Made by a program: the position numbers and the translations under genes. A stretch of 64,000 nt of DNA, taken from positions 19,052,164 through 19,116,163 of the forward strand of contig CM060062.1 of the NCBI GenBank assembly GCA_030533445.1. Direction: 5' to 3'. Every line of letters begins with the position of its first letter. Position 1 is the stretch's first letter. Positions 37,797 to 50,400 of this stretch are shown here, one piece after another. The notes under the pieces are model-generated. The model made no database searches. It had not been told where the DNA came from and saw only the letters and a list, made by a program, of their open reading frames with translations. The stretch comes from Cyprinodon diabolis (taxonomy: Eukaryota; Chordata; Actinopteri; Cyprinodontiformes; Cyprinodontidae).

Positions 37797-39178
37797 CACA
37801 GTACAGTGCTTTGTGAGTAACTAACTTTTGTCTCATTTTTTTCAGGCTACAATCATAAACTCCAATGCTTTATTTGACAGACCCACAGAAAAAGGACACA
37901 ATTGTTAAACAGAAGAGAAAGGATGTATGTTTTAAAAAAACATTTTTACAAGTACAATCGGGAAAATGTGACATACATTGTTTTTGAACTTTTACTGAAA
38001 TATCCTGAAATCATATCCCATCTCCTTCTTTAGATAATGCCACAAAACTTACTTCTATTAACCTTTTACTTTTCATTTACAAAGATTTTATCAGTGCATT
38101 ATGTTCTTTGTGTGTATGCTCAGTCTTGGTTCAGGATTTAAATCAGAGTTTCTATTTCCACTCTTGCTACATGGTCATCGAGGAGGAGGGAAAGCTGCAA
38201 GTCAATGAATTGATATAATCTGCCGGTTTTCCTTGCAAAGAAAATATTTGAGCCAATATGAAATAATACACTGAACTAAACTATATCTTTTCTCATAACC
38301 AGGATCAGATGGAAAATACGACACTTGGTTTAGAATCTGTCTCTATGATCTGAATGAATTCATTCTTTTTTTAACATACCTTGAGAGGATTTGGTGCTAT
38401 ATTTATAAGCTGAAGTAAATTAGATAAAATTAAATCAAAAGCAATAAACAAAGTCCAAGCTTTGCAATTTGTCTCTTTATCAATCCAGCTGTTTTGTAAA
38501 GTGTACATAGGCTTGCTGGAGAACATTAATCAACAAACAGAATCATGACGGTCAAGCTATTTTGCTTACAGTATAAATAGTGCTCTAAACTTTGAAAATC
38601 TCAGAGCGCTGTCTAATCCATCACTCAAAAATTATAAACGTATGGCTTAAACTTTTTAGCAAAGCAGGGAGATTACTAATAAGAGAAGTAGACGTGATCT
38701 TAAAAATATTTAGAGCAATGTGACACAGATGATACTAATTTCAATTCAGAAGAATACTGAAAGGAAAGCTGTTGGAGGCTGCAGTGAATAGTGAACCTAA
38801 AGTTCGCCTGGCTGCAGACAACAACACAAAACCTACAGCAAGAGCTGCAATGCTTGAGTTTAGATCATTTGTGTTTTAAACTGTTTTCACTTTTGTAAAG
38901 CGCTTTGTGATGTCGATATCTGTGAGAGGCGCTATATAGAGGATTTTACTCAATTTATTGTGACAGTTGTCAGTCCTCGGGTGGTGGTTTCCTGCATGTT
39001 TCAGCTTTATCCTGGTTCAGCAAAAATTAATAGTTAGATATCAGCCCTCTGCAAAACTTCTTAAAATACTTAAATGCTTTGAAATAATCTGAAATACATT
39101 CTCATTTGTGCTGCAACCTGTAGCAAAATGTGAAGATAATACAACAGGTTTCACCACTTTTTGCAAAACACTGTATAT
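37797..39178. mobile_element. Tc1/mariner remnant with both degraded ends
   Basis: The left end TACAGTGCTTTGTGAGTAAC (at 37802) and the right end TTTTTGCAAAACACTGTA (at about 39158-39175) are inverted-repeat-like Tc1 termini. The subterminal GACAGACCCACAGAAAAAGG is also of this family. The body between them has no readable transposase and includes a foreign repeat tail (TGTAAAGCGCTTTGTGATG, about 38896). Confidence 0.45.
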
Positions 39179-40920
39179 CTTATTTAGCTCTTTACATCAT
39201 ATATATTTTAATCATAAAAGTTTGTTTTAGTTTTAGTCTATTGTATATTAGGCTGGTTTCCAAAATATGTTAACTATGTATTTTTTTTAAGCGCTGAAAG
39301 CATACCTGATCAGCCTTCAGGTAGCGAAGACACATTTCAATTAATATTAATAGATTCTGGTAGATTCTAATAGATTCTTACACCCCATTATATGCTAAAA
39401 TAAATGTCTGAACTTTTCTTTAATGTAAAAGAAATTACATCTTGGAAAAGTCCTGAAATTAAAATAGCAATAATGCAAGCACAAACCGAGGAGTGCCGTT
39501 AAAATTAAGGCCTCTACTTAATTTCCTTTTATGTCCTTTTAGAAGTGCTCATTTTATGCATAATCCCATAATCGTATTATGAAAAGCTATTCAATAAGTA
39601 CAAAATTAAAGGGTTCTTTGTGAAAAATTATAGCTGTGACCTAAAACTCCACAGGGTTTTATTTTTTTTCTACTGTAATAACGTCTCTTTTTGGTTTTAG
39701 GAGCAATGTTTCATGTTGAGCGGTGTTCCACTGTGGGCTCTTAGAGCGCCAGTTTGATGGAGGAGCCTTGATTCAGTAGCACATTTGGGTTCAAACCAAA
39801 AAAAGAGAGCCCCTTTTTGGTAGAATGAGCATGTCGGCTTTGCTACACATGGAAAGCGCGAGTGCAGCGGGGCTTGGCAGGGAGAGGCCCATCTCTGGGA
39901 GTGATTTCTTCCAAAGCTGGCTCTAATGAAAGCATCTTGTTTTAATCAGGGATTCTGGCTGCGATAGCTGCAGAGGGAGCTGCGAGGACTTGGCAGTGAG
40001 TTGCAATGCAGTCTGTGGCACTCATACAAAATACACAAATATTTCCACAGTAATTATGTGTCAAGTTAAACAAGCAATTGAGGGCTTGGGGCTGAATGTG
40101 TTGGGGTGGAGGGTGGGGACTTCAGGAGAGAGTTGGGTGCTAGGCAAACGGTGAGTTAGAGGGGGGCTGAGGGAGACCCCACAAGACAAATTAGGCCTAC
40201 AGGCTTCAGTACTCCCTTTTTGGCTTCTGTAATTGCAACAGACCACTAAGTAATTGTGAATTGAGCGACGTCATCTGGTGCTGCCACATCTCGTTCCAAT
40301 GCAGGAAAGCACTCTAAGTTTGTAAGACACTGTTCAAAGACTGGGTAGATGGCCAAACGGACTAGGTAATTGTGAGATCAGTGAATCAAGCCTTTTTGTG
40401 GTTTTTAGTTTATATCGGCACATTTGTAAATCTACATTGGCCCTGGTACATGAAATTGAAATACGAGCACGCTATGATCCCACAAAAGCTGCTGAAGAGC
40501 CAGGAAATGTTGTATGAGGATCAAAAATCCTGCGTATTAACTGTGGCAGAGAGGATGGAAAGCCTAAATACTTGTTGTTGCTATACAAGCCTTTGCATTT
40601 GTTATGTTAAGACAAAAATGTTCATTATATGATTTAGCAGTATCTTAGAAGATGCTTTAAAAATTTGTCAATGACTTTTTGGTTCTGAAGTGAAGTTATT
40701 ATCTTTGAGTATCTACATTTATGCACAGAATCAAGTGTTTGTTGAAATTTTATGACACTGGAAATCCTACAAACATTAAGTGTCCAAATTAACAAGCGCT
40801 TGATTTTGTTGATTTTCAGCAACTATGATCAAATAAAGAAAAATAGAGTTGACCGTTTTTAGATTTGGTACTGTACACCCTACATATGAGTTATTTATTT
40901 GGATCTCTGTGACTAACAAA
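39179..40920. other. Gene desert
   Basis: No gene is supported. The 39700-40250 part is more GC-rich and repeat-poor and could be a conserved element. The 86-codon frame at 40372-40632 lacks splice context and similarity. Confidence 0.3.
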
Positions 40921-41000
40921 ATTTAGAATAGAATGGAAATACATAGAACAGGAATACCTTTATTGTCCCATAGTGGGGAAATTTTTCATGAAACAGTTTG
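40921..41000. repeat. Interspersed repeat fragment
   Basis: This is the second copy of the element at 2805-2885, sharing TTTATTGTCCCA.A.TGGGGAAAT after a GAATAGAAT-rich start. Confidence 0.55.
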
Positions 41001-41319
41001 AAGTAGACCAAAGAAAAAACAACAAAAAACTCTCAAGTACACAGGTTAAAATAATATAAAAGATAAAGAAATGTGTATGTAGTGTAAAATGATTTGCCTT
41101 ATATCTACCTTAAAAGTGTGGCCTTTATTAGTGTTTTTCCACTTTTATTATGATAGCCCTACATAGAATCCTCCCATTTATTGGATGTTTAATTTAATCA
41201 GTGTATAAATCTGATGGGTTTTTGAGGGTAAATATAGTTTACTAGAGAGCAAACATCTTAATGTTAAATCTACCATGACATGTGCCCCTGGTGAACACAC
41301 AGAGAAAATTACAGTTACA

Positions 41320-41395
41320 TTTGAACATAAGACATGGTGGTGGCATCATGCTGAGTCGATGCTTCTCATCAGCAGGGACAACACTGGAAAAAATG
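41320..41395 (+). pseudogene. Short Tc1 transposase fragment
   Basis: GACATGGTGGTGGCATCATG followed by TTCTCATCAGCAGGGACA translates as HGGGIM...SSAGT, the strand just before the second catalytic aspartate of Tc1 transposases. The piece is isolated and inert. Confidence 0.55.
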
Positions 41396-41695
41396 GAAAT
41401 CTAGATAAGTAATTTTTTCTTAAAATAAGTGCGTTTGTTCTTGGATTGAGGAGGTAAAGGAGACATTTTGCCAATGGAGCAAGACAATTTACACTTAAAA
41501 TTAGAAAACACAATTGCATTGTCGTATTTCAAGTGCATATTATCTAAATATCTTATTTTAAGAGTAAAATTGCTCATTCCGTTGGCAAACCATCTCATTT
41601 ACCTACTCAAATTAAGGGTAAATACACTTAATTTAAGACATTTTTTACTCAGTTTAAGACATGTTTTACTCATTTTTAGATCGTTTTTGCAGTGA
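41384..41695. mobile_element. Palindromic MITE-like element
   Basis: The ends ACACTGGAAAAAA and TTTTTGCAGTG are inverted copies. The body is self-complementary enough that both strands carry matching open frames (LKLENTIALSYFKCILS on plus, LKYDNAIVFSNFKCKLS on minus). It is a non-autonomous foldback element of about 0.31 kb. Confidence 0.65.
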
Positions 41696-42944
41696 AGGTA
41701 ACTGATCAGAGTGAAGAGAAGATCGGCTTTGCAGAATCCATGGAAATCCAGGCAGAAATTTTACAAAAACATTTTTTTTTCACTCTAATACAGCAGCGGG
41801 ACAATAAACATAGAAACATAGAGCCATAGCTACAAAGTAGGGGTCTCTAACTTCTATCTTCAAGAGCTACTGTCTATAACTTATAAATGTGCTCCAACAC
41901 ACCTGAATCAAATTACTAATTTAAATACTACATCTATGAATGATATGTATTATTTTGCTTCCATTGCATTATGCATTGCTTTATGTTGGTCTGTTAAATA
42001 AAATCCAGAAAAGCTGTTTTGTGGGTATGATGTGACGGAATCTGAAACAGTTTAAAGTTTGTGAATAGTTTTGTAAGGCACTTTACCTAGAAGTCTTCCA
42101 AATAGTTTTTGCCTGAGTCAGCCTGCTGTTACCCTCATACTTCCCTTGACCTTCCTCCTTAAAGAAAGTCTCACTCTGAGTATCACTGAACCTTATTTAA
42201 TGCTGACTGATCTGAGCAGGAAACCAAACACCTGCCAATCAGCAAAAAGAAACTTGCCATCTTGACAGACAGACACCAAGCAGTGCAGCATCAAAAGACT
42301 TTTGAGGGGACAGGGTTTAAAAAAAATGGCCTTGCAAAGAATTATCCTTAGAGAAAAAGACTATTATAACCGGATTCTGCTGAAAATGACTGGATGTAAA
42401 AATCCCTTCGTCACAGGTCATATGAGCTGTTTTTTTTTAGTACACGTTAAATCTTTTAAGCTACTTAGTTTAAGTTTAATAGATTAATGTTTAAAGGTTT
42501 TTAATAAAAAACTATATGTCCTTGACAAAACAACAAAAACATAAAAAAAATTAACTTAAGAAATTCCTCTTTTATTCATCTGTCCAAAAAATAGCTTCTG
42601 AAGCCCTTTGTTTTTTCAGATCCAACTTTCAATTTGGATTTGGAGGCATTGAAATTGTGCTTCCTGGTAATTCTTTAACAGTGAATGTCAGGCAAACAGC
42701 TGTAAGGACCTCTTCTTTAAATACATTCATGCTCACTGCCAATAGTAAGCTAATATGTATATATCACCAACTAAACTTGGCTGCGTATTAACCTCCTATA
42801 TTCTATTTTAAGAGAAAGGGAAGACTTACTTTATTTCAGATGCCTCCTATGGACATCTGTACAACCGAAACTGACAATTGCTCATTTTAGTCCAAAAGTC
42901 CTGCTTAAATTTATCTAAGAAATTTAGTATTACATCCAACCATC
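41696..42944. other. Gene desert
   Basis: No gene was recognised. The 41995-42085 part has faint similarity to Tc1 subterminal sequence; the remainder is AT-rich. Confidence 0.3.
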
Positions 42945-43290
42945 CATTTTCTTTCACCGTTATCCCTGCTGGGGCTGCAAGAGGTGCTGGTGCCTATTTC
43001 CACTTGTCAATGGGCGAGGTACACCCTGGACAGGTACAAACAGTCCATTGCATGGCAACACACAGACAAACAACCATGCTCGCACACACTCAAGAAGAAT
43101 TTAGAGAAGCCAACTAGTCTAACAGTCATGTTTTCTGACTTTTGGAGGAAGCCGGAGTACCCAGAGAGAACCTACACATGTACAGGGAGAACATACAAAC
43201 TCCATGAAAAAAGACTCCAGGCCAAGAATTGAACCTGTAACCTTCTTGCTTAAAGGCAGCAGCACTACCCACTGTTTCACTGTGCAGATC
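42945..43290 (-). mobile_element. SINE-like dispersed element (reverse)
   Basis: It contains in order CATCCATTTTCTTTCACCGT, GTACACCCTGGACAGGT, GGAGGAAGCCGGAGTACCCA and GGGAGAACATACAAACTCCA. The end (reverse complement) has a B-box-like GGTTACAGGTTCAATTC. This is the layout of a very common fish tRNA-headed retroposon in reverse orientation. The 80-codon frames here are part of the repeat. Confidence 0.7.
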
Positions 43291-43744
43291 TAGTGTTACA
43301 TGTTTCACTAAATTAAATGATCTCTAGAAATCTACATGTGAACATCTTCCCCCATTTCAGCCACTTTTCAATTGTTTAGATGTAAGACATCCCTTTTCTG
43401 TCCTTTTAACTAAATCAAACTACTACTGTAGGTAGTGTGTTTGGTTTTATCTTACAGTCATCGGGGGATAGTTGGGATAGTCCCTGGAAGGTTACCAGAG
43501 CAACAGATGATGCAATCTACAAAACATGCTCTACAAATCATGGTCTCAATCAACCATGTGATTTTGGTTGATCAGGACTTAAATTATAGCTCTAATTTAT
43601 CTTTAGTTTAAAAAATTTTTGGAATTGTCAAATCTGTTCCTTATATAAGCATCTAAGGTCAAATAATGTCTAACTGAAAACTAATGAATGTACCAGTTTT
43701 AGTTCCTCATCTACCTAAATGTATTCCTTTATGTTATGTTTTTA

Positions 43745-44235
43745 TTTAAGACACATTACCCCACCCCTTACACTGACTCCATGTTTCTCAGAAAATAGTC
43801 TTTAAAATACTGCTGTTAGTCTGCACATCACTGAATGGTGTAACACCAATACACATCACAGACCTGCTTGCAGTGTATCAACCCTATCAGGTTTTCCTAC
43901 TCCAATCTACTCTGGATACTCAGAAACAATCATGAAAAAGCAGCTTTTAATTGTTATGCTGCATTAATCTGGAAAAAACTGAACCAGTTGAAACCCTCGC
44001 TTTAAATTTAGATTAAAATGTATTTGTATAGAGAGGCCTATTATTAGAGCTATCTAAATATAGTTAGTTAAGTTTTCAGTTCAAATTAAATTTCTTATCA
44101 ATAGTTTTTGTATAGTAATCTTATTTTGATCACTCGTCTTTATTCTCTTTAATTTATCATACTACCTTTATAAATCAACCCAATTAATTTTGCTACTGAA
44201 ATGTGCTATTTAAATAAACTTGACTTGTCTAACTA
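43745..44235 (+). pseudogene. LINE reverse transcriptase 3' relic
   Basis: Frames with interruptions read LKILLLVCTSLNGVTP then HITDLLAVYQP, and later AAFNCYAALIWKKLNQL. This corresponds to the C-terminal region of L2-like vertebrate LINE ORF2 (LLVYKSLNG.AP..I.DLL, then AF...AP.LWN.LP). It ends at CTATTTAAATAAACTTGACT, the typical short 3' tail. It is 5'-truncated and disabled. Confidence 0.62.
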
Positions 44236-44371
44236 GTTGTCCACCTGAAGGTGCACATTTCTCTTTATTTAAAGCATTCAGATATCATTCCTGTTCTGTG
44301 TTCTGTCAACGATTGTGCTACTGTGTGCCACTGTTCATGTTGGCGAATGTGTACAGATAGGTGTGTGTGTA

Positions 44372-44840
44372 CAGTGGGACCAAAAGTATTTAGTCAGCTA
44401 CCGATTGTGCAAGCTCTCCTACTTACAGTGGTAAGATGAAGGAAGTTTTTAGTTTTAGTCATAGCTACACTTTAAATATAAGAGAAAAAAATAATAACAA
44501 TCCAGGAAATTAAATAATAGTATTTTTAGAGAATTTATTTGTAAATGATGGTGAAAAATAAGTATTTTTTTCAATAACAAGAGTCATTTTTTTTTAGAAA
44601 AATGTTTATTTGCAATAACAAGGTCAATATTCTCTTAAAAACTTCTTATTCTTATTTTCAACCACAATTTAAAAATAAATTATTAAAAAATACTGCAATG
44701 TGATTTCTAGGATTATATTTTCTTATAGGTAGACTTCATCGTTGAAGTCTACCTATGATTGGAACTACAGACCTCTCTCATCTTCCTCTGTAGGGAAGCT
44801 TGAACAGTCAGCAGCTGAGTAAATACTTCGCGCCCCATGG
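44372..44840. mobile_element. Tc1/mariner MITE with long inverted repeats
   Basis: The ends CAGTGGGACCAAAAGTATTT and AAATACTTCGCGCCCCATGG are flanked by TA on both sides (44370-44371 and 44841-44842). The ~200-bp arms are inverted copies (TTTAGTCAGCTACCGATTGTG against CAGCAGCTGAGTAAATAC; AATAAGTATTTTT inside). A 12-bp perfect hairpin with a 4-nt loop (44727-44754, AGGTAGACTTCA) marks the right arm. No transposase is present. Confidence 0.82.
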
Positions 44841-44842
44841 TA

Positions 44843-47235
44843 TTTATGTATGCGTGCAATGTGTTTTATGAAAATTACTATTGTTATTTTTTGCTTCTAT
44901 TAAAATCATTGGAGTTATGTAAATGTACTAGCCTTTCAAATTCTCTGAATAGTATAATTTTTAATTGATTTAGATAATTCTGTCTTTTTGGAAACTTTAG
45001 CTACACTTAGGACATTAAGTTTTGTTTTTTGAGATGATAATAAAAGATAATTCTCAGGAATAAATATCAGTATTACTATGAAGCACTTTTCCATTTAATG
45101 TTTGAATTGGTAAAAAAAAATGATCACTTAAAGCTTGAAATGTGTTTTATGGAAATTATTTTAGTTTCTTAGATTTTTTGTTTTTACAAAAAACAAAGAG
45201 ATATAATGGAATAAATAAATGACTGAAAGAAAGAAATCATCAAAACAAAACAAAAATATCAGCGAATATCCATCAGATCAATGGTTTCTGTTGTTGATCA
45301 AAGCTGTAAATAGCCTTTACAGACATAGACAAAATGAGATCCCTTGTAATTGATCTAATAACACATAATGACAATGATATCAATTACAGCTTGTAAAACT
45401 ATTACTTATGTTTAACATATAATCATATGTTATTCATCTTTGATATGATTATTATCATATTTACACTATGTAAGTAAACTGGTTTTTAAGGGGTTAAAAT
45501 CCCCAAAATAATAACTCTTGACGTGAATACTTCGGGCTGTATTAGTTCTGTAATACTGACTCCTTTATATTGATAAAATATCAATATTATTTTGCAGCAG
45601 ATTTCAGGAGGGAGCTTCCTTAGTGATAGTCGAAAAAAAATCTCAGTGCTTAAGAATTTCATAGAACTTACCTTAGCATTTTCCCCAAACTGTGAAGTTA
45701 AAACAGCCAAGAAAAACTAATCTTCAAGGGCTTTAACGCCACCAAATGTTGTTAACATTTCAAAAGAATATTTCAGGCTGACATAGTTTAAAAAGACTGA
45801 GATGTCTCATTTGGAATGCCAACAGTTAATATCTCTTTCCAGCATTTTGTGGTACTGGACATGTTTTTCCTGCTTGAAAACGATTGTTTTAAGATTTTAA
45901 AAGACCTCTGCAGGGTTAAACACTGTTCTGCTTACTGCCTGTAACACTCATTGTGTTTCATGGAAACATTCACTATAAAATGTGTATTTAGTTCCTTCTT
46001 GTAATAAATGTTCGAGCTCCTTCACTGAGCTTTTCACAACTGCTTGACTGTGACACTCTCATTACACCCAGTCCAATCCAACCCCCCTCATTTCTCTCCT
46101 TACTGTATGGATCCAGCCCACAGAAGTGACACCACCTCTCTGAAAGAATATGCTCATTAGCAAAACCGGCTAACGGTGGATATCCCTGTGTCTATTAGTG
46201 TTACATTTACCTCTGCCGTGACAGTGATTCATCATAAAACATTAGCTTTGACTGGAATCCTGTCTATGTGCTCTTGTCTTGCTGCTGTGACAGCCATTAA
46301 ATCACCTGTCATTGTGTCGCCACCTCACTGATGCAGCCGTTGATGCTTGGGCTGACCTGTTTAGCCAAAAAACAGTCGGCTACAAACTTCTGTTAAATGT
46401 CACATGTTGTAAAAGTTCAAAAAAAAGCAGGTCCCCTTTATGATGGGCTGTGCCACAAAAAAGGAAGATAAATAGATAGTTTTTTTTTTCAGTTTTACTT
46501 ATCAAAATACTTAATTTTCTTTCCCTTTTCCAGGTTGCTTTCAGATATAAACTGATGTGGGAGTTAAGGAGCAAGGTAAACATTTGGGCTCAGGTTCCAT
46601 TTCTTATTTAAATTTTCACATTGTCTGAGCCAAAACTCTGATTTCCCTCCTCACTCCGTCGCACACAAAGCACATCCTCCCAGATGCAAACTGCAGATGG
46701 TGGTAAAAGGTACTTGTCTTGGGTTTTTTGTGCAAATCCATTATTTAACACATTCCTGACTGAATGTTTATTGTTGTGATTTTGGAGAAAATGTACTGGC
46801 TGCCAGTAACACGGAGGAGCGAAGGAACACCCTGTAGGGAACTTCAGCTGAGCTATAGTGGAGATAACAAAAAGGAATATAAACCACGAGTATGACAAGA
46901 ATGGGATTGTTGCAACAGAGACTGATCCTCTCTTTTAGCATCATTACCATTAACTGCAATTTCTTTCATTGGCATTTTAAGTGGTAGAAAAACACAAAAA
47001 TAGTGAATAACTGTGAAATGGAAGAAGAAAGTTATGGTTTTCAATGCTGTTTACAACTAATGACATCCAAGACTGTGTAGTAGGTGTTTGTATTCATCGC
47101 CTCTAAGTGAGGACTTAGTAACACCACCTTTTGTTGCATTTTCAGCAGCAGCCCCCTTGAGTTATATCTAATAAGAGTTGAGAGAAAATTACAGATTTTA
47201 CAAATAAAAATCCAACACTACTTTTCTCAAATCAC
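44843..47235. other. Gene desert with candidate conserved block
   Basis: The 46010-46330 part is unique with balanced composition (GCCATTAAATCACCTGTCAT and neighbours) and reads like a conserved noncoding element. A 42-nt open segment between a very strong acceptor and a usable donor lies at 46534-46575. No gene is otherwise supported. Confidence 0.3.
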
Positions 47236-47400
47236 TTGAGGCACCCAAGGTCACTCAGCAGCATGATGCTGCCACTACCATGTTTTAACTTGGTGATGAT
47301 GTGTTTGTCTGACATGCAGCCCCCCCAACACACACACATCATTTCACCTTTCCAAGGGACCTACATCCACATATTTGTTGGCATATTGGAATCTCTTCTC
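47236..47400 (-). pseudogene. Tc1 transposase fragment
   Basis: CAGCATGATGCTGCCACTACCATGTT is antisense to the HGGGSIML region of Tc1 transposase. The flanking sequence is decayed. Confidence 0.5.
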
Positions 47401-50400
47401 AGAATGCTTAATATTTAAAGGGGAATAGCAGATTTTGTGTTAATGTATTTTCTCTATGATTTTTTGCAGCACCAACAGTTTGAAATCAGTTTTATTTAGT
47501 TTCATATTGCTAATTCAGAGACATTTAGGTGAGTGTTTACGATATATCCGAGTTTCCATTTGACTAAAACGTAAACAAGCAGCTTATTTCAAACCAAACT
47601 GTAGGAATCATCATTCATTTTGCATATATATTATTATTTCGATTAATAAAAAATATACTCAATTTACAGAGTAATTTTAACAGCTGTCTGTTTCAGGACA
47701 AAATGAGATAAAGTAATACATCATTTGTGTTTCTAAATTGCAGTAGTGGTATACATAGTTAAACGTTTTTTAGGCCTTAAAGCATTTTTTTTTTCTTTAA
47801 TGGATGTTGTAAACTTCCGCAGGCTACATTGTGAAGCATGTTCTTTACACTTTCTTTTTTTATTTTCTTCCCACCTGAATTTTAAAGTCACATGTCAAAA
47901 TATTTACAGAAAAAGGTGTGTCTATATATAGAAAAATACAGCTTTTTGTTTTTGTAAGTAGGGGTGTCATTTATGACATTGAATAAAGAAGGCATTCCTG
48001 GCTGGTGTGCTGACTGAAGGATCTAACAAGCAGTTATACACTGCCATGGCTGCTGGGCCACTTCATGCCCTGACAAGTCAGTTGAAGGCCAGATAGATGG
48101 ATGAAGAGATGTTACATTTCAAGAAAATTATTAAAGAAAAAAAAAAACAATACAATGCATTATTTAGATCATTTTGTATAGTTTGTATTTTCTTTATAGA
48201 CAGCACACCCAAACAAATATGCTACCTAAGTTTGCACAAATGTAAACTGAATTTTAATGTCACATTTTCGATAATATTTGACATTCATACATTAATCTGG
48301 ATCAAACAACAAGAAAAAAAGGCCGAAACCTGCAGGGAAATCATCAGAACCGAAACCTACCAGTGGGGGGCGCTTTAGCCGTGTCGTATCGACTATGAGT
48401 GTGCAACATGGAGCATAAAATCTGCTTAACATGAGAACACTTTTTGGGTTATTTTGTTAGGCTTTTTTTGATTTTGTGCATGTGATTGACAGTATGGTCA
48501 TGTTGTCTGCTACATGTAGAATAATCAAGATAATCCTATGTTTTTAAGAGCAGTTTCACATTTCTCTCTCAATATATAATAAAAACCTTGGGTGCAGGCA
48601 TCTCTGGGTCGTTTACCATTTGATTTGAGGGCACACAGATAAAATAATGAAGGAAAAAAATAGACTTTAAAGTGAAAGAAAAATGCTTAATTAAAAGAAG
48701 ATATAGCACATTTAGGAATCAAAAGGACAAACAAGCCACTTAATAAAGGCTGCAGATTTGATGACTGATGGGCTCAGGGTCAAAGTGCTGTTTCTCAGAT
48801 TTCTCTTCATTTGCACAAAGACACTCTGACGCCTCGACTCCCTGTGAGTCAATATCGTTTCTAAAAAAGGACAGAATCTTGAAGTTATCTGCAAATTAAC
48901 AAACGTAGATGCAGAATGCGGCTCATGAGATGCCTCCTTAGCTGCTGAGTTTTATCACAATGTGTGGGAACCTGCTACAAATAGCAGGCAGCAGAGAGAG
49001 AAAATAGCTGAATGCAAAATATCTGCTCCTCTCTTGTTGGTTATTAAACACTTTATAGAAAATTAAACCTTTCAGAGGTAGCAGTAAAAAGAGCTGGCTG
49101 CATCTGTCTTTTTCTGTGCTGCAATCTGAGGGCATTGGTATCCAAACAATTCTGGGGGATAATGCATTTAAATACAAGTCCTATTATTTTTTATTGTTAT
49201 TTTGCATTTTCTCATTCCCTGCTCCGCATCTTTGGCTACCAGATGTGTCTCCACACTGAAGAATTATTTCTCCTCCCAAGAGTCGAATAAATGCAATCAA
49301 TATGAGTATTGCTCTCAGGCCTTGAAATATTACATTAATGTTCCATGTGGTGACATTTTAGCTGGAATTTTCAAATACATCATGAAGGCTCAAATTAATA
49401 TTTATCAGCGAGAGGCTTTTATGCTTTGCAAAACAGTATTAGCGTGAAGTCCAATAATCTTGTCCTCTAAGCAGGAAAATGGTGTCTGCACAGGCTCTGT
49501 TAGACAGGTTTGCAGTTTAATCCCTTATTTAGATGTGTATTTCTACAGGAATGTGAGAAAAAAAAGTGAAAGCATGAAAGCTGAAACCAAATTAAACATC
49601 TTTTGTTGTTTTTTTTATTTTTTTTATTTCAAAGCTAGTTCTGTGGTTTGTTTCTAATAGTTTACAGTTCACACTACTACTGCTTTTCTTGTAATCCCTG
49701 AAGGAGGCTCAAGTCCGACTCATTTCACTTAGGGAAGGGGTGTGTGTGGTGGGCTCAGCATAAATATAATTATTTATTCAGACACCTTAAACAATTTGTC
49801 CTTCCAATCTTTGCTGATCAGAGCAGAAAAGCCAAAGAAAATCAGAACACATCGATTACTCAAGACACTCTTGGACTCATCAGATGGAGCCACAAATAGG
49901 ACAAGGTGTCTTCATTACAGACACACACATGTTTCAACAGCATGTAGGGAATTTTTCATGGCTTTATTTTATTATCATTTTTACACAAAGCTGTGATAAA
50001 TTCCTCATGGTTCTCAGCCAAGCACTGGCGAGATTCTAATTTCATGATAACCTTGTGATAACTGCTACATTTTTAGAGTTTTCACATTAAAACAGCAATT
50101 GTAGATAATCAGGTGTCACTTAATCTAGGTGTTTATATAGAAACAGAAAAAGCAGCAATTATTCCTCTGGATGGTACAATAATACATGTATAACATACTG
50201 GTTATTAAAAAAAGTATATTACCTTTTAGAACAGCAATTGTCTGTTCAACTGACTTTAATATTTATTTATTTTTACCTTATTTTTTAAAGTAAAGGTAAC
50301 TTCATTCTACATTTAATAGCAAACAGGCTTGATAATTGGGAAGAATATAAAGTGTTACTTTCATGAAGTATAACAAAAAGCCTTTTGATAAATGTGCCAG

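Noticed and set aside
40372..40632. 86-codon open frame with aromatic-rich start
   Set aside because: No acceptor, donor or similarity; its codon pattern is not distinct from the surrounding noncoding DNA.
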